A stretch of DNA of 6,328 nt from an uncultured Verrucomicrobiota bacterium (GTDB lineage Bacteria; Verrucomicrobiota; Kiritimatiellia; RFP12; UBA3636): the NCBI GenBank assembly GCA_946612175.1, contig CAMOEO010000180.1:1-6328 (forward strand), written 5' to 3'. The stretch's first letter is position 1. Each line of letters opens with the position of its first letter. Below, piece by piece: positions 1-4,619 of the stretch. Below the pieces are notes generated by a model. It worked only from the letters and a program-made list of their open reading frames with translations, was not told the DNA's origin and ran no database searches. The position numbers and the translations under genes were made by a program.

Positions 1-1
1 C

Positions 2-41
2 AAAAAAGGGCCTTGACTCCCGGCCCCGTTTCCACTAGACT
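2..41 (+). promoter_or_regulatory. Probable sigma70-type promoter of the nusA-infB-rbfA operon
   Basis: The -35 hexamer TTGACT (13-18) matches the consensus at five of six positions. It is followed by an exact 17-bp spacer and TAGACT (36-41), which matches TATAAT at four of six positions. A run of six A residues at 2-7 lies just upstream of the -35, where the proximal UP-element subsite would be. The predicted transcription start is near position 48, giving a leader of roughly 84 nt before nusA. A strong -35 and an A-tract stand out in such a GC-rich region. The assignment is by motif only. Confidence 0.6.
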
Positions 42-60
42 TGACGCCGCTTTATCGGAT

Positions 61-103
61 GCGGGGGCGGAAGTCGGTTCCGCCTGCGCGTCCCTTTTTC
101 TTT
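61..103 (+). promoter_or_regulatory. Leader hairpin with T-rich tract upstream of nusA (possible attenuator)
   Basis: A perfect 7-bp stem GGCGGAA (66-72) / TTCCGCC (78-84) closes a 5-nt loop GTCGG (73-77). It can be extended by a G-U pair (65/85), one G-G mismatch (64/86) and three more GC pairs (61-63/87-89). A T-rich tract, TTTTTCTTT, follows at 95-103. The hairpin lies between the predicted transcription start and the nusA start codon. It resembles an intrinsic terminator or attenuator, although the T-tract begins about 5 nt after the stem, farther than in a textbook terminator. The structure is visible in the sequence; a role in controlling nusA is inference. Confidence 0.45.
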
Positions 104-131
104 CAAACCCAAACCCGGACCCCGTCCAGCC

Positions 132-1589
132 ATGAACAACGACCTCGATGCCATTCTCAAGTACATGGAGCGCGAACGCGGCATTTCGCGCGACGCGATG
201 CTCGCGACGATCGCCAACGCGCTGCAGTCCGCCGCGAAGAAGGGCCTCGGCACCTCGGGCGACGTCCGGGTGGCGATCGACCCGAGGACGCTCGCCATCA
301 AGGCCTACGAGCGGCGCGTGGTGGACGACGCGGCCCGCGGCACGGGCTACGTCTCGCTCGCGGACGCGCGCCGCGTGAACCCGGACGCGCAGATCGGCGA
401 CACGATCGAGACCGAGGTGAACCCGAAGGTCTTCGGGCGCATCGCGGCGCAGACCGCCAAGCAGGCGATCATCCAGGGCATCCACGAGAGCGAGCGCGAC
501 ATCATGCAGCGCCGCTACGCGGGGCGCGTCGGCGAGATCGTCACGGCGACGGTCCGCATGGCCTCGCACAAGGACATCATCTGCGACCTGCAGGGCGGCG
601 GCGAGGCGATCCTCAAGGGCCGCGACCGCCTCAAGTCGGACCACTTCCAGCCGACCGAGAGCTTCCGCGCGGTGATCCGCCATGTCGGCATGGAGCAGGA
701 CCCGCGCCGCCTCGACGACGGCGAGGCGGCCGACGGCGCGACGGTCGTCTCGAACGGCCGGCAGCGCGTCAAGCTGGTGGACGAGCCCGCCAACAACCCG
801 TGCGTGAAGCTCTCGCGCACCGACAAGCTCTTCGTCCGCGCGCTCTTCGCGGAGCAGTCCTCGGAGATCAAGGACGGATCGGTGGAGATCGTCGAGCTGG
901 CGCGCCAGCCGGGCGTGCGCTCCAAGGTCGCGGTGCGCTCCCGCAACTCGCAGATCGACCCGGTCGGCGCGTGCGTCGGCGCCCACGGCGCGCGGATCCG
1001 CCAGGTGATCAACGCGCTCAACGGCGAGAAGATCGACATCGTCCCCTACAACGACGACCCGGAGAAGTTCGCCGTCTCGGCGCTGCAGCCCGCGCTGGTG
1101 AAGCGCACGACGATCGACCCCGCCACGCGGACGATCGTCGCCTACGTGGAGGAGGGCGGCCTCACGCCCGCCATCGGCAAGGGCGGCATCAACACGCGCC
1201 TCGCCTCCGAGCTGGTGGGGTGGTCGGTCTCCGTCCGCGAGCTCTCCGCCTCGGGCGAGACCGACGCGCAGCGCGCGGCCCGCGCGGAGGAGTTCCGCCG
1301 CGACCTGGAGGGCAAGATCGCCTCCCTCGCCTCCGTGCTCGGCGTCCCGCAGGAGCTCGCCGCGAAGGTCGCCGCCCACGGCTTCCTCACGCCCGACGGC
1401 ATCATCGAGACGACGCTCTCCGAGTTCGTCGCGCAGCTCGGCCGCTCCGAGGAGGGCGGCGAGGCGCTCCCCGTCGTCGCCGAGGAGGACGCCCGCTCCG
1501 TCTGGCTCGCCGCCGAGCGCGACATGCTCGCCCGCACCGCCGTCGAAACCGAAACCCCCGCCACCGATCCGGAAGGATCCGCCGACTAA
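132..1589 (+). CDS. nusA: Transcription termination/antitermination factor NusA
   Basis: NusA binds RNA polymerase and nascent RNA in the cytoplasm and modulates pausing, intrinsic termination and antitermination, including on rRNA transcripts. The 485-residue product is close to the 495 of E. coli. Domains in order: the RNAP-binding N-terminal domain (about 1-128), an S1 domain (about 131-230), KH1 (about 240-310, with DPVGACVGAHGARIRQV and the loop GAHG at 283-286), and KH2 (about 320-370, with AIGKGGINTRLAS and GKGG at 349-352). A single acidic-repeat-like helix-hairpin-helix region (about 393-437) and an acidic tail follow, whereas E. coli has two such repeats. The S1 domain carries an extra stretch of about 25-30 residues (about 187-222). 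The usual EVPEI before KH1 reads EQSSEI. The ATG at 132 gives a full N-terminal domain, but no Shine-Dalgarno sequence precedes it. It is the first gene of the operon, and its TAA ends 3 nt before infB. Confidence 0.97.
   Translation: MNNDLDAILKYMERERGISRDAMLATIANALQSAAKKGLGTSGDVRVAIDPRTLAIKAYERRVVDDAARGTGYVSLADARRVNPDAQIGDTIETEVNPKVFGRIAAQTAKQAIIQGIHESERDIMQRRYAGRVGEIVTATVRMASHKDIICDLQGGGEAILKGRDRLKSDHFQPTESFRAVIRHVGMEQDPRRLDDGEAADGATVVSNGRQRVKLVDEPANNPCVKLSRTDKLFVRALFAEQSSEIKDGSVEIVELARQPGVRSKVAVRSRNSQIDPVGACVGAHGARIRQVINALNGEKIDIVPYNDDPEKFAVSALQPALVKRTTIDPATRTIVAYVEEGGLTPAIGKGGINTRLASELVGWSVSVRELSASGETDAQRAARAEEFRRDLEGKIASLASVLGVPQELAAKVAAHGFLTPDGIIETTLSEFVAQLGRSEEGGEALPVVAEEDARSVWLAAERDMLARTAVETETPATDPEGSAD
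1566..1580 (+). promoter_or_regulatory. Small hairpin over the only SD-like sequence before infB
   Basis: GATCC (1566-1570) and GGATC (1575-1579) form a 5-bp stem around the loop GGAA, a GNRA-type tetraloop. This lies within the last codons of nusA. The purine run GGAAGGA (1571-1577) is the only Shine-Dalgarno-like sequence before the infB ATG, but it is 15 nt away, longer than usual. If it is used, the hairpin would hide it until ribosomes finishing nusA open the structure, which would be translational coupling. The pairing is visible; the function is speculative and the stem is short. Confidence 0.25.
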
Positions 1590-1592
1590 CGC

Positions 1593-4190
1593 ATGAGACT
1601 GTTCGAACTCGCCCAGGAACTCAAGACGAGCGACCGGGACCTGTACCGCCAGGCGCAGGCCCTGGAGCTCGAGATCGCCAACGTCGTCAGCCTCCTCGAC
1701 CCCGAGGACGAGCGCGCGCTGCGCGACGGCTTCCAGCGTCCGCTGGAGGCGGACGTCGCCGCGGAGGAGCGCCGCGTCGCCGCGGCGCTCGAGGCCAAGC
1801 GCATCGAGGCGGCGGACCTGCTCCGCTCCTCGATCGCCGCCGACGCGGAGGCGCTCGACGCCGCGCGCGACCGCGCGCTGGCGATGCTCTCCTTCGACCA
1901 CCCGCTCGACGCCGCGAAGGGCGAGGAGCCCCCGCCCGGAACGCCGCTCGGCGGCGCCCCGAAGCCGGCGCCCGCCGCCGCGCCCGCCGCCCCCGCGGCG
2001 GCCGCCCCGGCGCCGGCCGCCCCGGCGCCGGCGAAGCCCGCGGAGCCCGCGCTGGCCCCGGCCGCGACGCGCGCCATCGGCGGCATCGCGCCCCTCCCGG
2101 TGCGCCCGCGCACGGCGCCGCGCCCCGAGTTCATCCCGCCGAAGCCCCCGCCGAAGCCGGCGCGGCCCGCGCCGGAGAAGAAGGCGCCCGTGCATCCCGG
2201 CGACGCCCGCGACGAGGCGCCGCGCCCCGCGGCGGCCGGCGCGAAGGGCGGCCTGCAGGGCGCGGGCGGCGTCTCGCGCGCCGCGCAGCGGCTCCGCGAG
2301 GACCCGCTGGAGGCGCGCGACCGCCAGCGCGAGAAGCTCCGCGACAAGCGCGAGAAGCGCGCGGCGGAGCGGGCGGCGGAGCGCGCCGCCGTCGCCGAGG
2401 CCGCGAGCCACACCCTCACCCTGCGCGGCGTCATCGTCGTCAAGGACCTCGCCGAGAAGCTCGGCCTGCGCCCCAACCAGCTCATCACCGAGCTGATGAA
2501 GATGGGCGTCCTGGCCTCCATCAACCAGAGCGTCGACGCCGAAACCGCGACGAAGATCGCCACGGCCCACGGCTTCGAGGTCGAGCACGAGAAGAGCCGG
2601 CGCAACGCGCAGGCCAAGCCCGTGATGCGCGACGTCGCGGCGGACGACGACATCCCCGAGGACCGCCCCGACCAGCTCGTCCCGCGGCCGCCCGTCGTGA
2701 CCTTCCTCGGCCACGTCGACCACGGCAAGACGAGCCTCATGGACTACATCCGCAAGTCCTCCGTCGCGGCCGGCGAGGCCGGCGGCATCACGCAGGCGAT
2801 CTCCGCCTATTCCGTCGACGTCCAGGGCCGCCGGATCACCTTCCTCGACACGCCCGGCCACGCCGCCTTCAGCGCGATGCGCAACCGCGGCGCGCACCTC
2901 ACCGACATCGCCGTCATCATCATCGCGGCGGACGACGGCATCATGCCCCAGACGCGCGAGGCGATCCAGCAGGCGCGCGACGCGCACGTGACGCTCATGG
3001 TGGCGATCAACAAGTGCGACCTGCCGACGGCCAACCCGCTCAAGGTCATGCAGCAGCTGCAGGCCGAGAACCTCACCCCCGAGGAATGGGGCGGCTCGAC
3101 GGTCGTCTGCCAGGTCTCCGCCAAGACGGGCGAGGGCGTCGGCAACCTGCTCGACATGATCCTGCTGCAGGCGGACGTGCTGGAGCTGAGCGCCAACCCC
3201 GACCGCCGCGCGAACGGCTCCGTGATCGAGGCGTCGATGGCGCCGGGCTCCGGCCCGATCGTCTCCGTCCTCGTGACGGGCGGCACGCTGAACGTCGGCG
3301 ACGTCGTGCTCTGCGGCGAGTACTACGGGCGCGTCCGCGCGCTGACCGACAGCTCGGGCCGCCGCCTCAAGTCCGTCGGCCCCTCCGGCGCCGTCTCGAT
3401 CATGGGCCTCTCGGGCGTGCCCGAGGCCGGCGCGGAGTTCCGCGTGATGAAGAACGAGAAGCGCGCCCGCGAGCTGGCGGAGGAGGAGTCGCAGCGCCGC
3501 AAGGAGGAGCTGCTGGGCGGCGTCACGCAGGCCCGCAGCGCCGACGAGATCTTCAAGCAGATGCACGAGCAGGACAAGCTCGTCCTCAACCTGATCGTCC
3601 GCGCGGACGTCCAGGGCTCCGTCGAGGCCATCGTCGATTCGATCAACCAGATCGAGAGCTCGAAGGTCTCGTGCAACATCATCCAGAGCGGCACGGGCGC
3701 CATCGCGGTGAACGACATCGAGCGCGCCGACCACGGCAAGGCGCTCGTCATCGGCTTCAACGTCTCGCCCGAGAGCGGCGTGAACGCGCTCGCGCGCCAC
3801 GACGGCGTTCGCGTGCAGACCTTCCGCATCATCTACGAGCTGATCGACTTCGTGAAGCAGGAGATGCTCGCGCTGCTCCCGGTCGAGCACAAGGAGGTCG
3901 TGCGCGGCCATGCGCAGGTCAAGCAGGTGTTCGACCTCGGCAAGGAGGGCGTCGTCGCCGGCTCGCTGGTGCTCGACGGCGTCATCGTCGCCTCGGGCCA
4001 GGTCCGCGTCGTCCGCCGCGGCAAGCTGCTGCACACCGGCCCCATCGCCACGATCCGCCACTTCAAGGAGACGGTCGCCGAGGTGCGCCAGGCGCAGGAG
4101 TGCGGCATCATGCTCGAGGGCTTCCGCGAGTTCGAGGAGGGCGACATGCTCGAGTGCTTCGCCTTCGAGGAGCTGCCCAAGAGCCTCTAG
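1593..4190 (+). CDS. infB: Translation initiation factor IF-2
   Basis: IF2 is a GTPase that brings fMet-tRNA to the 30S P site and promotes joining of the 50S subunit. The 865-residue product is near the E. coli length (890). An IF2N module at about 1-50 (MRLFELAQELKTSDRDLYRQ) is followed by an Ala/Pro-rich linker (about 110-200), a charged Arg/Glu helix (about 228-270) and a second IF2N module (about 274-330). The GTPase domain has G1 GHVDHGKT (373-380), G2 GGIT (397-400), G3 DTPGH with the catalytic His (419-423), G4 NKCD (473-476) and G5 SAK (509-511). Domain II (about 541-620), domain III (about 660-760) and the C-terminal fMet-tRNA-binding domain (about 765-865) are complete. Switch I reads GGITQAIS, where most bacterial IF2s have GGITQHIG. 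The ATG lies 3 nt after nusA, and the TAG is 6 nt before rbfA. Translation is probably coupled to nusA. Confidence 0.97.
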   Translation: MRLFELAQELKTSDRDLYRQAQALELEIANVVSLLDPEDERALRDGFQRPLEADVAAEERRVAAALEAKRIEAADLLRSSIAADAEALDAARDRALAMLSFDHPLDAAKGEEPPPGTPLGGAPKPAPAAAPAAPAAAAPAPAAPAPAKPAEPALAPAATRAIGGIAPLPVRPRTAPRPEFIPPKPPPKPARPAPEKKAPVHPGDARDEAPRPAAAGAKGGLQGAGGVSRAAQRLREDPLEARDRQREKLRDKREKRAAERAAERAAVAEAASHTLTLRGVIVVKDLAEKLGLRPNQLITELMKMGVLASINQSVDAETATKIATAHGFEVEHEKSRRNAQAKPVMRDVAADDDIPEDRPDQLVPRPPVVTFLGHVDHGKTSLMDYIRKSSVAAGEAGGITQAISAYSVDVQGRRITFLDTPGHAAFSAMRNRGAHLTDIAVIIIAADDGIMPQTREAIQQARDAHVTLMVAINKCDLPTANPLKVMQQLQAENLTPEEWGGSTVVCQVSAKTGEGVGNLLDMILLQADVLELSANPDRRANGSVIEASMAPGSGPIVSVLVTGGTLNVGDVVLCGEYYGRVRALTDSSGRRLKSVGPSGAVSIMGLSGVPEAGAEFRVMKNEKRARELAEEESQRRKEELLGGVTQARSADEIFKQMHEQDKLVLNLIVRADVQGSVEAIVDSINQIESSKVSCNIIQSGTGAIAVNDIERADHGKALVIGFNVSPESGVNALARHDGVRVQTFRIIYELIDFVKQEMLALLPVEHKEVVRGHAQVKQVFDLGKEGVVAGSLVLDGVIVASGQVRVVRRGKLLHTGPIATIRHFKETVAEVRQAQECGIMLEGFREFEEGDMLECFAFEELPKSL
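2001..2030 (+). repeat. Perfect 15-bp tandem duplication in the infB linker
   Basis: The unit GCCGCCCCGGCGCCG occurs twice back to back (2001-2015 and 2016-2030) without mismatch. It encodes AAPAP twice (IF2 residues 137-146). It lies inside a longer low-complexity Ala/Pro stretch (about residues 122-156). Identity at the silent third positions points to slippage or recent duplication. The linker is disordered and variable in length in this family, so the copy number is probably neutral. Confidence 0.85.
2361..2384 (+). repeat. 12-bp tandem repeat in the charged helix of infB
   Basis: GCGGCGGAGCGG (2361-2372) is followed directly by GCGGCGGAGCGC (2373-2384), with 11 of 12 bases identical. 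It encodes AAER twice (IF2 residues 257-264) within a long charged, probably helical segment before the second IF2N module. It is an in-frame short duplication of low functional weight. Confidence 0.75.
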
Positions 4191-4196
4191 CCCGCC

Positions 4197-4565
4197 ATGA
4201 AGATCGACCGCCTTTCCCGCATCAACGACCGCCTGCGCGAGGAGCTCTCCGCCGCGCTGTACCGCGTCGCGCCCGGGGAGGGCGTCGAGGCCGGGCGCGT
4301 CTCGTTCGTCTCGGTCCGCGTCGCGCCCGACCTGCACAACGCCGTCGTCGAGGTCTCCGTCCTCGGCGACGAGGCGCAGGCGAAGGCGCTGATGTCGTGG
4401 CTGCGCTCGCACCGCGCGGAGTTCCAGCGGCACGTCGCCGACCGGATGGCGCTCAAGTACACCCCCGTCCTGGACTTCCGCCGCACCGAGGCGGTGGAGC
4501 GCGGGGACCGCGTTCTCGGCATCCTCGACGAGCTCGGGCTGGGCGGTACGGCGCCGGTCTCCTGA
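4197..4565 (+). CDS. rbfA: 30S ribosome-binding factor RbfA
   Basis: RbfA is a small KH-fold protein that binds immature 30S subunits near the 16S rRNA 5' helix and helps late maturation, notably during cold adaptation. The 122-residue product is slightly shorter than E. coli RbfA (133). Family features seen are the N-terminal helix with RINDRLREELSAALYRV (8-24), the central strand VSVRVAPDLHNAVVEVSV (38-55), and the C-terminal block LKYTPVLDFRRTE (86-98) followed by a last helix ending in ILDELGLG. The AxG-type kink usual between the KH helices is not obvious; the matching stretch reads LRSHRAEF (69-76). Its start is 6 nt after the infB stop and has no Shine-Dalgarno sequence, so it is probably read by reinitiation after infB. 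It is the last gene of the + strand block; truB, often next, does not follow. Confidence 0.94.
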   Translation: MKIDRLSRINDRLREELSAALYRVAPGEGVEAGRVSFVSVRVAPDLHNAVVEVSVLGDEAQAKALMSWLRSHRAEFQRHVADRMALKYTPVLDFRRTEAVERGDRVLGILDELGLGGTAPVS

Positions 4566-4619
4566 CCGCGCGCGGCAGGGGAGCCGCGGCATGGATGCCG
4601 CGGCGCCACGGCCGCGGCG
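4566..4619. terminator. Palindrome-rich convergent intergenic region, possible bidirectional terminator
   Basis: These 54 bp separate the stop codons of the converging rbfA and lepA. CCGCGCGCGG (4566-4575) is a perfect 10-bp palindrome. GCCGCGGCAT (4583-4592) and ATGCCGCGGC (4595-4604) form a stem of at least 8 GC pairs with a short loop. The octamer GCCGCGGC, itself a palindrome, occurs at 4583, 4597 and 4611, exactly 14 bp apart. No T-tract follows the stem on either strand, so it is not a canonical intrinsic terminator. Its place between two gene ends fits a strong hairpin that halts or protects transcripts in both directions. That role is inference. Confidence 0.45.

Noticed and set aside
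2..26. Possible leftward intrinsic terminator: on the - strand GGGCC, a 9-nt loop, GGCCC and TTTTTT
   Set aside because: The stem is only 5 bp, no leftward gene in the window could use it, and the same bases are better explained as an A-tract and -35 element. It could still be part of a terminator for a gene to the left.
41..56. A second -35-like TTGACG at 41-46
   Set aside because: No -10-like hexamer lies 16-18 bp downstream; that position is a G-run.
1..135. A frame open from position 1 to a TGA at 133-135, overlapping the nusA start as ATGA, as if an upstream gene such as rimP ended there
   Set aside because: Only about 60% of its third positions are G or C, against nearly all in the real genes. 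It uses AGA and TTA, resembles no RimP C-terminus, and overlaps the promoter and hairpin. It remains a weak alternative until the contig is extended.
1586..2740. A 384-codon antisense open frame opposite infB
   Set aside because: It is rich in Ser, Ala and Arg, has no recognisable domain, and mirrors the low-complexity IF2 linker. It is another shadow of the GC-biased gene.
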